The notes beneath the pieces are model-generated. The model saw only the letters and a program-made list of their open reading frames with translations, was not told the DNA's origin and ran no database searches. From positions 1 through 64,000 of the forward strand of contig NZ_MECJ01000033.1 of NCBI RefSeq assembly GCF_014596475.1: DNA of 64,000 bases. The letters are read 5' to 3'. Shown here one piece after another: positions 7,450 to 16,300 of the stretch (position 1 is the first letter of the stretch; each line of letters begins with the position of its first letter). The translations under genes and the position numbers were made by a program. This DNA is from Streptomyces sp. CBMA152 (GTDB taxonomy: Bacteria; Actinomycetota; Actinomycetes; Streptomycetales; Streptomycetaceae).

Positions 7450-7905
7450 ATGGAAGCAAGGATGCCGAGCCCGGCGACGCTCGTCCCGGGGGCGATGGAA
7501 GCCATTCGCGAGCTGACGAAGGCCACGCACAGCGCCGGCGTACCCGCCGCCACCATGCACCTCGTGCATCTGCGGGCCAGCCAGATCAACGCGTGCAGCG
7601 CCTGCGTGGACTCCGGCACCCGGTACGCGATGAAGGGCGGCGAGAGCGCGGAGCGGCTGCTCGCGGTGGCCGCGTGGCGCGAGATGCCCTACTTCACCGA
7701 CGCCGAGCGGGCCGCGCTCGCCCTCACCGAGTCGGTCACCCGCCTCAACGACCGCGCCGAGCCGGTCCCCGACGACGTATGGGCCGAGGCGACGGCGCAC
7801 TACGCGGAGCAGCCGCTCGCCGCCCTCGTCCTGTGGATCGCGGTCAGCAACTTCTACAACCGCCTCAACGCGGCGACGAAGCAGCAGGGCGGCCAGACGT
7901 GGTGA
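7450..7905 (+). CDS. AhpD/carboxymuconolactone decarboxylase-family protein
   Basis: 151 residues, all alpha-helical, with the CxxC pair (C49-S-A-C52) found in AhpD-like alkylhydroperoxidases, where the cysteines reduce peroxides. The usual His three or four residues after the second Cys is Gly here (CVDSG), so classical AhpD chemistry is not assured; carboxymuconolactone decarboxylase-like relatives with unknown substrates are common in actinobacteria. ATG 7450 is chosen for AGGAG seven bases upstream; an in-frame GTG-rich extension to 7429 has no support. It is followed after ~100 bp by a flavoprotein gene on the same strand, possibly one transcript. Confidence 0.8.
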   Translation: MEARMPSPATLVPGAMEAIRELTKATHSAGVPAATMHLVHLRASQINACSACVDSGTRYAMKGGESAERLLAVAAWREMPYFTDAERAALALTESVTRLNDRAEPVPDDVWAEATAHYAEQPLAALVLWIAVSNFYNRLNAATKQQGGQTW

Positions 7906-8011
7906 GCCGTAACCCGACCAACTCCCTTGCGGCACACGGCAACTGACGACTCATCGTACGCAGTTCTCGATCACAGTACGTATTCACCACGCAACGCCGA
8001 GGTGGCACGAC

Positions 8012-9226
8012 ATGGCAACCGAGACAACCACCTGCTGCATCGTCGGCGGTGGGCCGGCCGGCACGATGCTGGGGCTGCTGCTGGCCCGGGCCGGCATCGA
8101 CGTGACCGTCCTGGAGAAGCACCAGGACTTCCTGCGGGACTTCCGCGGCGACACGATCCACCCCTCCACCCTGGACGTGATGGCCGAACTCGGCCTGGTG
8201 GAGCGCTTCTTGGAGCTCCCGCACCGCACCACGCCGGGGATCAACATGGTCACCGACACCCGCGACGTACTCGTCGCCGACCAGCGGCTGCTCTCCGGCG
8301 CGTATCCGTACATCGCGTTCGTCCCGCAGTGGGACTTCCTCAGCCTGCTCGCCGAGGAGGCGGCCAAGTACCCGCACTTCCATCTGAAAATGGGCGCGGA
8401 GGTGCACGGGCTGATCCGCGAGGGCGACCGGGCGGCGGGCGTGCGCTACCGGGACGCCGACGGCGAGCACGAGCTGAGAGCGGTGCTCACGGTGGCCGCC
8501 GACGGCCGTGACTCGGTGCTGCGCGCCCCGGCCGGGCTGGTCCCGCAGGGGTTCGGGGCGCCGATGGACGACCTGTGGTTCCGTATCCCGCGCGAGGAGA
8601 GCGACCCGCCGGACACGTTCATCCGCCTCGGCGCCCAGGGTCTGCTCATCGGCATCTGCCGGGAGGACTACTGGCAGTTCGCCTATGTCATCCCCAAGGG
8701 GAGGTACGCCCAGCTGAAGACCGAGGGCATCGACGCGCTGCGGGCGAGCGTGCGGGCGCTGCTGCCGTGGATGGGCGACCGGCCGGACAAGATCGAGTTC
8801 TCGGACGCCCGGATGCTGGAGGTCCGGGTGGAGCGGCTGCGGCGCTGGTACCGGCCGGGGCTGCTGTTCATCGGCGACGCCGCGCACGCGATGTCGCCGG
8901 TCGGCGGGTTCGGGATCAACGTCGCCGTCCAGGACGCGGTCGCCACCGCCAATCTGCTGGCCGAACCGCTGCGCCGGGGCACGCTCGGCACCGGGCATCT
9001 GGCGGCCGTGCAGAGGCGGCGGCTGCCGCCGACGGTCGCCATCCAGCGGATGCAGATCCTGCTCCAGAACCAGCTCATCGCGCCGACGCTCGACGGGACG
9101 CGCGAGTCGCGGCCGCCGAGGGTGCTCGCGGTCGCGGACCGGGTGACGCCGGTGGGCAGGCTGATCGCCCGGATGATCGGGTACGGGCCGCGCCCCGAGC
9201 ACGTACGGACCCCCGGGCGGAGCTGA
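8012..9226 (+). CDS. FAD-dependent monooxygenase, aromatic-hydroxylase type
   Basis: 404 residues of the p-hydroxybenzoate hydroxylase fold. An N-terminal Rossmann motif CCIVGGGPAGTMLG (from about residue 8) binds the ADP part of FAD. A DG motif near residue 165 (AADGRDSVLR) and the second FAD motif GDAAHAMSPVGGFGIN near residue 290 complete the family signature. Such enzymes use NAD(P)H and O2 to hydroxylate aromatic or polyketide substrates; nothing nearby indicates the substrate. ATG 8012 follows GAGGTGG at a suitable distance. A strong hairpin terminator follows the stop codon by 12 bases, so the unit ends here. Confidence 0.85.
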   Translation: MATETTTCCIVGGGPAGTMLGLLLARAGIDVTVLEKHQDFLRDFRGDTIHPSTLDVMAELGLVERFLELPHRTTPGINMVTDTRDVLVADQRLLSGAYPYIAFVPQWDFLSLLAEEAAKYPHFHLKMGAEVHGLIREGDRAAGVRYRDADGEHELRAVLTVAADGRDSVLRAPAGLVPQGFGAPMDDLWFRIPREESDPPDTFIRLGAQGLLIGICREDYWQFAYVIPKGRYAQLKTEGIDALRASVRALLPWMGDRPDKIEFSDARMLEVRVERLRRWYRPGLLFIGDAAHAMSPVGGFGINVAVQDAVATANLLAEPLRRGTLGTGHLAAVQRRRLPPTVAIQRMQILLQNQLIAPTLDGTRESRPPRVLAVADRVTPVGRLIARMIGYGPRPEHVRTPGRS

Positions 9227-9237
9227 ACGCATGGCCA

Positions 9238-9282
9238 CGAAGGGCGGGAGCGGGCGCCGACAGCGCTTGCTCCCGCCCTTCG
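9238..9282 (+). terminator. Rho-independent-type hairpin after the flavoprotein gene
   Basis: A perfect 14-bp inverted repeat, CGAAGGGCGGGAGC at 9238-9251 and its complement at 9269-9282, separated by 17 bases. No T-run follows, which is usual in streptomycetes. Confidence 0.75.
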
Positions 9283-9632
9283 TCGTATCCACCGATACAT
9301 CTCGGCCGCTCCGGCCCGCGCATATCGTGAAATCTCAGCGACGACACCCGGTGAATTCGGCCACGAATAGCAACCGCGTGTCTTTCCTCCCCACACGCTC
9401 CCTCACACGCAATTTCGTTGACCACACAACAACTGCTCTCCACAAGTGTCCAACTGCGGAAATCCCGCGCTCGCACGGAGCCCCGGCAGAGGGCGATACG
9501 GGGGAAGCATCAGCTGCCGGAGTGCCGCTTGAGCCGCGTATGACGGGCAAGTTGAGCGCTGCTTGACCCGCACCCGCCGCCTCGTGCTAAACCCGTAACC
9601 ACTTGATAAGAAATCCAGCCAGAGAGGGTTTC
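9283..9632 (+). other. Intergenic region with a probable cupin promoter
   Basis: No convincing gene. GC content is lower than in neighbouring genes. TTGACC at 9563-9568 and TGCTAA at 9585-9590, 16 bases apart, make a plausible housekeeping-sigma promoter about 40 bases before the cupin start codon. Confidence 0.5.
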
Positions 9633-10175
9633 ATGACGACCATCATCCGACCCGAGGACCGCCCTGCCGGCCGTCGCGGGTTTGAAATCGTCCTGCCGAG
9701 TGGCGCGACAGGTGGTACCGCGGCCATGGTGGAGGGCGAGATAGCCGCCGCGACGCCCGGACCGCCGCTGCACACACATGCCGAGTCCGACGAGACGTAC
9801 TACGTCCTCGAAGGCTCCTTGATCATGTACATCGACGGCGAGGTGACGAAGCTCGGCCCCGGCTCGATGGCACACATCTCCAAGGGCACCGAGCACACCT
9901 GGTCCACCACCCTCTCCGGCGGCTGCCACTTCCTCACCCTGCACCTGCCCGGCGGTTACGAGCTGTACCACCCGACCGCGCTCGCGGCCGAGCACGAGAA
10001 GGGCGGGCCGCTGATCCAGTCCGACCTCTTCGAACTCGCCGCGAAGTTCGACTGGCGGATGGCGGGCAGCGAGCCGATGCGGCTGACCCCCGAGGGCGTT
10101 CTCGTCCCGGCCGGTGACGCCGACGCGATCGCGCAGCGCCTGCTCGCCGAGTACACCGAGCAGCCGGTCGCTTGA
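9633..10175 (+). CDS. Cupin-domain protein
   Basis: 180 residues with a single conserved cupin barrel. Motif 1 is seen as PPLHTHAESDETYYVLEG, with the two His and one Glu that normally bind a metal, and motif 2 as GPGSMAHISKGTEHTW with the last His ligand. It resembles quercetin-dioxygenase-like and small monocupin proteins; the substrate is unknown. ATG 9633 follows GAGAGGG at normal spacing. It stands alone behind its own promoter, followed by a 500-bp gene-free stretch. Confidence 0.85.
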   Translation: MTTIIRPEDRPAGRRGFEIVLPSGATGGTAAMVEGEIAAATPGPPLHTHAESDETYYVLEGSLIMYIDGEVTKLGPGSMAHISKGTEHTWSTTLSGGCHFLTLHLPGGYELYHPTALAAEHEKGGPLIQSDLFELAAKFDWRMAGSEPMRLTPEGVLVPAGDADAIAQRLLAEYTEQPVA

Positions 10176-10677
10176 ACGACTCGGGCAGCGTCGGCCACTT
10201 AGAACGTCTCCACCAGCCAGGCCACTTAGGTCACTTGGACCACTCGGGCCGCTGGAACCCAACACTTCGCTTGGGCCGCTCAGGTCGCCGGAGCGTGTGA
10301 GTGCCTTGCCGAGTCGGGGTGTCGAGCATGCGCTCGGCTCACCACCCCGTGCGGGAGGGCGCTTTCACGTGTCCCCCGCCCGCCGCGCCCCCGCCCTGCG
10401 AGATCTCCCTACCGGTCTCGCGGGGCGGCGGTCTGTCCGGCCGGACCGGCAGCCCCGGGACCCGCTGTCACCAGGCCCCGGTGTGACCCGCGGATACGGC
10501 GTGTGACCTGCGAAAAGTCACACCGCCACACCCTGTGTCGTCATGTTGGTGACGCGCATTTTTCCTGCCTTCCCTGGCGAGGAGAACAGCAAATGGCACT
10601 CACCCCTTCACGCTCCATCCGTCATGACCGGGCTGGGACGGCCTCGGTCACCACGATCGGCCAGAGGTAGACACGCC
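10176..10677. other. Gene-free region before the drug exporter
   Basis: No coding frame with streptomycete codon pattern. Just after the cupin gene (10180-10290) there are imperfect reiterations of CACTTAGG/CACTCGGG-like units that look like decayed tandem repeats. The right part contains the GTGTGAC repeats at 10481-10523, probably the operator region of the exporter. Confidence 0.5.
10481..10523 (+). promoter_or_regulatory. Repeated GTGTGAC operator-like motif upstream of the MFS gene
   Basis: GTGTGAC occurs at 10481-10487 and 10501-10507, and its inverse GTCACAC at 10517-10523, so the last two form a 7-bp inverted repeat with a 9-bp spacer. Position 150-200 bp before the exporter start suits a repressor site of the TetR or MarR kind; no such regulator gene is adjacent. 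Confidence 0.4.
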
Positions 10678-12432
10678 ATGACTCACGACACGCACGCCGG
10701 AGCCGACCTGCCCGGCGGCAGCCACGCGGGGGCGGCGCACGGCGAAGCGCCGACGCTCGACCCGCGCCGCTGGCTCGCACTCATCATCGTTCTGGTCGCC
10801 GGGTTCATGGACATGCTCGACGTGACGATCGTCAACGTCGTCATCCCGAGCATCCAGAAGGACCTGCACGCGGACTACACCCAGATCGAATGGGTCGTGG
10901 CCGGATATGTGCTCGGCTTCGCGGCCCTGCTGATCACCGGCGGGCGGCTCGGCGACATCTTCGGCCGTAAGAAGATGTTCCTGATCGGCGTCGCGGGCTT
11001 CACCATCGCCTCGACGCTCTGCGGTGTGGCCAGCGGCCCCGGCATGCTCATCGGCGCCCGCTTCTTCCAGGGCACCATGGCCGGACTGATGGTCCCGCAG
11101 ATCCTCGCGATCATCCATGTCACGTTCCCGTCCGAGGAGCGCGGCAAGGTGCTCGGCATCTGGGGCGGTGTGCTCGGCTCCGCGTCCGTGGCCGGTCTGA
11201 TCGTCGGCGGTGTGCTGGTCGACGCGAACATCGCCGACCTGCACTGGCGCCCGATCTTCCTGGTCAACATCCCCGTCGGCATCGGCGCGTTGATCGCGGC
11301 CTGGTTCTTCGTCGGGGAGTCGAAGTCGCCCGCCGCGCCCAAGCTCGACCCCATCGGCGTGGTGATCGTGACGACCGGCATCCTGATGCTGGTCTATCCG
11401 CTCGCCGAGGGCCGCACCCTTGGCTGGCCCGCCTGGACGTACGTCCTGATGGGCGGCTCGGTCGTGGTGTTCGCCCTGCTGGCCGTCTTCGAGCGGTACC
11501 GCACCCGGACCGTGGGCTCGCCGCTGGTCGTGCTCAGCCTGTTCAAGGAGCGCGCGTTCACCGCGGGCATGCTGGTGTGGACGCTGTTCTGGATCGCGCT
11601 CGGCGGCTTCTTCCTGGTGTGGACGCTGTACATGCAGCTGGGTCTGGGCTGGTCGCCGATGCGCGCCGGTCTGACGGGCGCGGCCTTCGCCGTCGGCGCC
11701 GCCGCCGGTTCCGGCCTCGCGGTCGAGGTGTTCACCCCGCTCATCGGACGCTGGACGCTGATCGGCGGCGCGCTCCTGAACGCGGCCGGTTTCGGCGCGT
11801 ACATCTTCGTCGCCCACCACTACGGCCCGGGCATCCCGTCCTGGCAGATGATCGCGCCGCTGGTCGTCACCGGCTTCGGCTTCGGTCTGGTGGTGGCGCC
11901 GATGATCGACGCGATCCTCACCAAGGTCCCGGTCAAGGACGCCGGTTCGGCCTCCGGTCTGCTCGGCACCACCCAGCAGGTCGGTATGGCACTCGGTGTC
12001 GCGCTGGTCGGCGTGCTCTTCTTCGGCCACCTGGCCAGCGACTCGAACCACGGCGTCGACAAGGTCACCCCGGCCCTGCGCCAGGAGCTGGTCACCGCCG
12101 GTGTCCCGGCGAACGGCGTCGACGGCATCGTCAACGGCTTCCGGGCCTGTGTGCACGACCGCTCGGCCGAGTCGGACCCGACGAAGGTCCCGGCCAGCTG
12201 TCTGCCGTCCTCGGTGCAGGGCGCCGACAAGGTCCAGCCGATCCTGACCGCGCAGGGCCAGAAGGCCGTGAGCCACAACTTCGTCAAGAGCTTCGACCTC
12301 AGCCTCTGGTACGGGGTCGGCATCCTGATCCTGGTCGCGCTCGGCATGTTCGCGCTGCCCCGCGAGGTGCACGCGCGCGACCTGGACGCGGAGCTCGAAG
12401 CGCTGGGCGAGCCGGTCGCCCGAGGGGTGTGA
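10678..12432 (+). CDS. MFS transporter, EmrB/QacA (DHA2) family drug exporter
   Basis: 584 residues with 14 predicted membrane helices, the layout of DHA2 proton-coupled drug exporters. Motif A after helix 2 reads GGRLGDIFGRKKMF, the helix-1 motif D1-like block reads FMDMLDVTIVNVVIPSIQ, and motif C in helix 5 reads GSASVAGLIVGG. A hydrophilic loop of ~80 residues precedes the last helix. ATG 10678 is preferred; in-frame upstream codons to 10543 lack membrane-protein character. No regulator is adjacent. The substrate cannot be read from the sequence. Confidence 0.88.
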   Translation: MTHDTHAGADLPGGSHAGAAHGEAPTLDPRRWLALIIVLVAGFMDMLDVTIVNVVIPSIQKDLHADYTQIEWVVAGYVLGFAALLITGGRLGDIFGRKKMFLIGVAGFTIASTLCGVASGPGMLIGARFFQGTMAGLMVPQILAIIHVTFPSEERGKVLGIWGGVLGSASVAGLIVGGVLVDANIADLHWRPIFLVNIPVGIGALIAAWFFVGESKSPAAPKLDPIGVVIVTTGILMLVYPLAEGRTLGWPAWTYVLMGGSVVVFALLAVFERYRTRTVGSPLVVLSLFKERAFTAGMLVWTLFWIALGGFFLVWTLYMQLGLGWSPMRAGLTGAAFAVGAAAGSGLAVEVFTPLIGRWTLIGGALLNAAGFGAYIFVAHHYGPGIPSWQMIAPLVVTGFGFGLVVAPMIDAILTKVPVKDAGSASGLLGTTQQVGMALGVALVGVLFFGHLASDSNHGVDKVTPALRQELVTAGVPANGVDGIVNGFRACVHDRSAESDPTKVPASCLPSSVQGADKVQPILTAQGQKAVSHNFVKSFDLSLWYGVGILILVALGMFALPREVHARDLDAELEALGEPVARGV

Positions 12433-12487
12433 CGCCGCAGCACTGACGCGGGAACCCTCGAACTCCCCGTAGGCGTACGCCGGTTGC

Positions 12488-13543
12488 TCAGGCAGACGCG
12501 CGCTTGCGGGGAGTCGTCTTCTTCGCGGCCGCCTTCTTGGCCGTCGTCGCGGTGGACTTCTTGGCGCCGGACGCGGTGGCCTTGGGGGACGCCGCCGACT
12601 TCTTCGCGGCGGAGGTCGACTTGGCGGTCGCCTTCGTGGTCTTCTTCGCGGCGGCCTTCCTGGCGGGGGCGGTCTTGGCCTCGCTCTTGGCCGGGGCGCT
12701 CTTGCGGGCCGCCGTCCTACGGGGCTTGAGCTCGGTCACCTCGGCCGACTCCGCCGCCTCCTCGCCGCGCGCCTCCTTGGCCGCGCGCACGCTCTTCTCC
12801 AGCGCGGCCATCAGGTCGATGACCTTGCCGCCGCCGGTCTCGGGCGGGGCCTCGGACGGGGGCAGCGCGCCGCCCGCCTTGGAGGCGATGAGGGCTTCCA
12901 CGGCCTCGCGGTAGTCGTCGTGCAGCGCGTCCACGTCGACCTCGCCGAGGGTGTCCATCAGGGCGTCGGCCAGGTCGAGTTCGGCGTCGCGGACCTTCAC
13001 GCCGGTCTCCGGGGCGACACCTTCGGGAGCGCGGATCTCGTCCGGCCACAGCAGTCCGTGCATGGCGATGACGTCGTCGACGACCCGCAGCATGCCGAGC
13101 CGCTCCCGGCCGCGCAGCGCGAACTTGGCGATGGCCACCTTCTGGCTGCGCTTGAGCGCCTCTCTGAGCAGCGTGTACGGCTTGGCCGCCGGGACGCCGC
13201 TGGCGCTCAGGTAGTACGCCGCGTCCATCTGGAGCGGGTCGATGGAGTCGGCCGCGACGAACGCCACGATCTCGATGGTCTTGGCGGTGGGCAGCGGGAG
13301 CGCGGCCAGGTCGTCGTCGGTGATCGGGATCAGCGAGCCGTCCGCGTCCTCGTACGCCTTGCCGATCTCGGCGGCCTCCAGCTCCTCGCCGTCCAGCTCG
13401 CACACCTTGCGGTAGCGGACCCGGCCGCCGTCCTCCGTGTGGATCTGGCGGAACGAGATCGAATGGCTCTCGGTGGCGTTGAAGAGCTTGATCGGAATAC
13501 TGACCAGCCCAAAGGAGATCGCACCATTCCATATGGATCGCAC
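12488..13543 (-). CDS. ku: Ku, non-homologous end-joining DNA end-binding protein
   Basis: Bacterial Ku is a homodimeric ring that threads DNA ends and recruits LigD. The first ~250 residues are the Ku core, starting RSIWNGAISFGLVSIPIKL. From about residue 262 the protein becomes a long Lys/Ala/Thr-rich tail with repeated KKA, AAKKS and PAK blocks, like histone H1, reaching 351 aa; such basic tails occur in several actinobacterial Ku proteins and bind DNA. GTG 13543 follows AGAGGGG. It is divergent, only 40 bp away, from the LigD-type polymerase and ligase pair, so end-joining genes share one promoter region. Confidence 0.95.
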   Translation of the reverse strand: MRSIWNGAISFGLVSIPIKLFNATESHSISFRQIHTEDGGRVRYRKVCELDGEELEAAEIGKAYEDADGSLIPITDDDLAALPLPTAKTIEIVAFVAADSIDPLQMDAAYYLSASGVPAAKPYTLLREALKRSQKVAIAKFALRGRERLGMLRVVDDVIAMHGLLWPDEIRAPEGVAPETGVKVRDAELDLADALMDTLGEVDVDALHDDYREAVEALIASKAGGALPPSEAPPETGGGKVIDLMAALEKSVRAAKEARGEEAAESAEVTELKPRRTAARKSAPAKSEAKTAPARKAAAKKTTKATAKSTSAAKKSAASPKATASGAKKSTATTAKKAAAKKTTPRKRASA

Positions 13544-13583
13544 GCTTCATCCCCTCTGCCGGGATTAGTGGGATTCTCATCGT

Positions 13584-14468
13584 ATGACGCCGATCACATG
13601 GGTGGAGGGGCGGCGGATCGCGCTCTCCCGCCTCGACAAGGTGCTCTATCCCGCGACCGGCACCACCAAGGGCGAGGTGCTGCACTACTGCGCGTCGGTG
13701 GCCGGGGCGCTGCTCGCGCATCTGCGGGGGCGCCCGGTGTCGTTCCTGCGCTACCCGGACGGCCCCGAGGGCCAGCTCTTCTTCACCAAGAATCCGCCGC
13801 CCGGCACACCCTCCTGGGTGACGACCGCGTCGGTGCCGCGCTCCCGGGACAGCGCCGCGCGCCAGGTCCTGATCCCGGACCTTTCGACCCTGATGTGGGC
13901 GGCGAACCTGGTGGTCGAGTTCCATACGCCCCAGTGGCAGGCGGACGCGCCCGCGCAGGCCGACCGGATGGTCTTCGACCTGGACCCGGGCGCCCCGGCG
14001 ACGGTGGTGGAGTGCTGCGCGGTGGCGCTGTGGCTGCGCGAGCGCCTGTCGGCGGACGGCCTGCACGCGTACGCGAAGACCTCCGGCTCGAAGGGCCTCC
14101 ACCTCCTCGTCCCCCTCGAACCCACCCCGTCCGAGCAGGTCTCGGCGTACGCCAAGGGGCTCGCCCAGGAGGCGGAGGCCGCGCTCGGGCAGTTGGTCAC
14201 CCATCGGATGGCGCGGGCGCTGCGGCCCGGCAAGGTGTTCGTCGACCACAGCCAGAACGCGGCCGCGAAGACGACGGCGGCGCCGTACACCCTGCGGGCC
14301 CGGGAGCGGCCGACGGTGTCGGCGCCGGTGTCGTGGGAGGAGGTCGAGTCCTGCCGCACGGAGTCCGACCTGGTGTTTCTTCTGGGCGACATCGAGCCGC
14401 GCCTGTCCAGGGACGGCGACCTGATGGCCCCGTTGATCAACCTGAACAGGGCGGGCCGCCTCCCATGA
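13584..14468 (+). CDS. LigD-type polymerase/primase (NHEJ), stand-alone
   Basis: 294 residues matching the archaeo-eukaryotic-primase-like PolDom of LigD, which fills gaps with ribonucleotides during end joining. The metal-binding DLD (D132, D134) is in VFDLDPG, SGSKGLHLLVPL is the conserved Ser/His block, and VDHSQN carries the third acidic residue. No phosphoesterase or ligase domain is attached; the ligase is encoded by the next gene, overlapping by 4 nt (ATGA). The LigD functions are thus split over two polypeptides, and no 3'-phosphoesterase domain is present in the window. Confidence 0.92.
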   Translation: MTPITWVEGRRIALSRLDKVLYPATGTTKGEVLHYCASVAGALLAHLRGRPVSFLRYPDGPEGQLFFTKNPPPGTPSWVTTASVPRSRDSAARQVLIPDLSTLMWAANLVVEFHTPQWQADAPAQADRMVFDLDPGAPATVVECCAVALWLRERLSADGLHAYAKTSGSKGLHLLVPLEPTPSEQVSAYAKGLAQEAEAALGQLVTHRMARALRPGKVFVDHSQNAAAKTTAAPYTLRARERPTVSAPVSWEEVESCRTESDLVFLLGDIEPRLSRDGDLMAPLINLNRAGRLP

Positions 14469-15367
14469 CACCGCCGCTGCGACCGCCGCTGAAGGTGGCC
14501 CTGGCCCAGTCAGTACGGGAGCTTCCGACGGGCCCCGGCTGGTCGTACGAGCCGAAGTTCGACGGCCACCGGATGCTCGTCTTCCGCACGGCCGACGGGG
14601 TGGTGCTCCAGGCCCGCTCGGGCCGGATCGTGACGGCCGCGTTCCCGGACCTGGTGGAGGCGGCGCTCGCGGTGCCCTCGGGGTGTGTGCTGGACGGGGA
14701 GGTGGTGGTCTGGACGGGTGGCCGCACCGACTTCGCGGCGGTCCAGCGGCGTGCGGCGGCGACGCCGACGCGGGCGGCGCTGCTCGCGCGTCGGCTGCCG
14801 GCGTCGTACGCGGCGTTCGACGTGCTGGCCGAGGGGGACGAGGACGTCCGCCGCGCGTCGTACTCGTTGCGCCGCGCCCGCCTTCTCGCCGTGCTGGGCG
14901 AGTTGGGCCCACCCCTGCAGCCGGTCCCGGCGACGTCGGATCTCGAAACCGCCCTGACCTGGTACGAAACGCTTCCGGCGAGCGGGGTGGAGGGGCTGGT
15001 GGCCAAGCGCCTCGACTCCCCGTACCGCCCCGGCGCCCGGGCCTGGCGCAAACTCCGGCACACGGATACGTGGGAGGCGGTGGTGGTGGGGTTCGTCGGC
15101 CCCGCGCGCCGCCCGACGGCCCTGGTCCTGGTCCTCCCGGGCGACGACGCCGTGGCGGTGTCGAGCCCGCTGGGCCCGGCGCTCCGTGCCGAGGCGGGGC
15201 GGGTGGGGCTGCGTCCGTCACCGGGGACCCCGACGGCCATCGCCCCCGGCTGGGGCGAGGTGCCCTACGTCCCCGTCGAGCCGGGCCACTTGCTGGCGGA
15301 GGTGGAACGGGGGACGGTGCGGCATCCGGTGACTACGGTGCTGCGGTTGCGGGAGGGGGGTGCGTGA
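14465..15367 (+). CDS. ATP-dependent DNA ligase (LigD ligase-domain type)
   Basis: 300 residues. The adenylation motif reads EPKFDGHR with the nucleotidyl lysine at about K31; further motifs are GCVLDGEVV, YAAFDVL, EGLVAKR and WRKLRH, the last carrying the usual motif V arginine/lysine. A C-terminal OB-fold-like part follows. It is preceded by an ATGA overlap with the polymerase gene, so both are translated from one mRNA. With Ku this completes a minimal end-joining set. A large dispersed hairpin follows the stop codon. Confidence 0.92.
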   Translation: MTPPLRPPLKVALAQSVRELPTGPGWSYEPKFDGHRMLVFRTADGVVLQARSGRIVTAAFPDLVEAALAVPSGCVLDGEVVVWTGGRTDFAAVQRRAAATPTRAALLARRLPASYAAFDVLAEGDEDVRRASYSLRRARLLAVLGELGPPLQPVPATSDLETALTWYETLPASGVEGLVAKRLDSPYRPGARAWRKLRHTDTWEAVVVGFVGPARRPTALVLVLPGDDAVAVSSPLGPALRAEAGRVGLRPSPGTPTAIAPGWGEVPYVPVEPGHLLAEVERGTVRHPVTTVLRLREGGA

Positions 15368-15385
15368 GGGGGGCGGCGTGTGGTT

Positions 15386-15485
15386 CGACTGCGGGCCGTC
15401 TGTGGCTGGTCGCGCAGTTCCCCGCGCCCCTAAATACCTAGGGGCGCGGGGAACTGCGCGAGCAACCCAGCACGATCCGCAGCCG
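15386..15485. repeat. Dispersed ~100-nt inverted repeat, copy 1
   Basis: Core arms CGCGCAGTTCCCCGCGCCCC-TA (15411-15432) and its exact complement (15439-15460) form a 22-bp stem with a 6-base loop. Imperfect outer arms extend it to about 100 nt (right outer part CAACCCAGCACGATCC then GCAGCCG). It lies between the ends of two convergent genes and probably ends both transcripts. Other copies are at 26117, 31010, 37765, 53390, 57563 and 63723. Confidence 0.85.
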
Positions 15486-15499
15486 AAAAACAGGGCAAC

Positions 15500-16300
15500 T
15501 CACGCTCGCGTCCACGTCCGGCGGTCCCGGGCCGTCCAGTGCAGCCCCTCGATGTCCCCCGGCTTCAGGACGCCGCCGAGACGGGCCAGCTCGCCCACCT
15601 CCGTATCGCGCAGCACCCGTACGTCCCGTACAGACGCGACCGAGTCCACCCGATCCGCGCCCGGCAGCGCCAGGATCGGGCGGACCGCCGTCGCCAGGGC
15701 CAGGGCGGCACGCTCGGCGTCGCGGCGGGCCCAGCGCAGCTGGGGCGTGGGGGCCGCGCGGCCGACCGAGACGAGCGGGTCCGCGATCCGGACTCGGTGG
15801 CGGTGGCACGGGAGTGTGCGGACCGTCATCACCCCGGCCGGGCCGATCAGCAGATGGTCGATGCGGCCGTCCCCCGGCAGCGGCACCGAGTGCAGCACCC
15901 GCCACCCCGCCCCCTCCAGCGCGTCCAGCTCCGCCCCCACCCGCTCCTGCGCGGCCAGCGCCGACCGGCGCGGGTCGGCCCGGAAGCGCCGCTGCTCGAC
16001 GTGCCGCTCCAGCTCCGCGAACAGCGCCTCGCCGGGCCGGTTGGGCGCGAGGTCGTCGTCGGGGTGGAGGGAGAGCCGGGCCAGGTCGGCCGAGGTGGGC
16101 ACGGGCGGCGGCCCGACGGTCACATCGCCCACCACGAACGGCGCCAGGGCCGCCAGCACCTCGTCCCGGCACTCCTCCAGGAGCAGGCTGACCCGCCCGC
16201 TCTCCCTGTCGTACCAGGCCGCGCTCCTGCCGTCCGGAAGGCTGACGTACAGCCGTGCCTGTCCGTGCCGGTGCACCGGTGTCACCCGCAGTCCCGACAT
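15500..16300 (-). CDS. NERD-domain-like protein
   Basis: 266 residues. The middle part, AQERVGAELDALEG, then IDHLLIGPAGVMTVRT, matches the nuclease-related NERD domain, whose hallmark is G-E-x-V followed by D-H-v-v-i-G-P-x-G-V and then a lysine. Here the position of the lysine is a Thr-Leu-Pro stretch (VRTLPCH), so nuclease activity is doubtful. The N-terminal 100 residues hold a small beta-rich region. Start ATG 16300 has no strong Shine-Dalgarno. It is divergent from the zinc-ribbon gene at 16424. A conserved streptomycete protein of unknown role. Confidence 0.7.
   Translation of the reverse strand: MSGLRVTPVHRHGQARLYVSLPDGRSAAWYDRESGRVSLLLEECRDEVLAALAPFVVGDVTVGPPPVPTSADLARLSLHPDDDLAPNRPGEALFAELERHVEQRRFRADPRRSALAAQERVGAELDALEGAGWRVLHSVPLPGDGRIDHLLIGPAGVMTVRTLPCHRHRVRIADPLVSVGRAAPTPQLRWARRDAERAALALATAVRPILALPGADRVDSVASVRDVRVLRDTEVGELARLGGVLKPGDIEGLHWTARDRRTWTRA

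Noticed and set aside
12920..14464. Long open frame leading into the DNA ligase, which would make an 815-residue protein
   Set aside because: It is antisense to ku and out of frame with the polymerase gene; codon pattern and composition are those of a shadow frame. The ligase starts at 14465.
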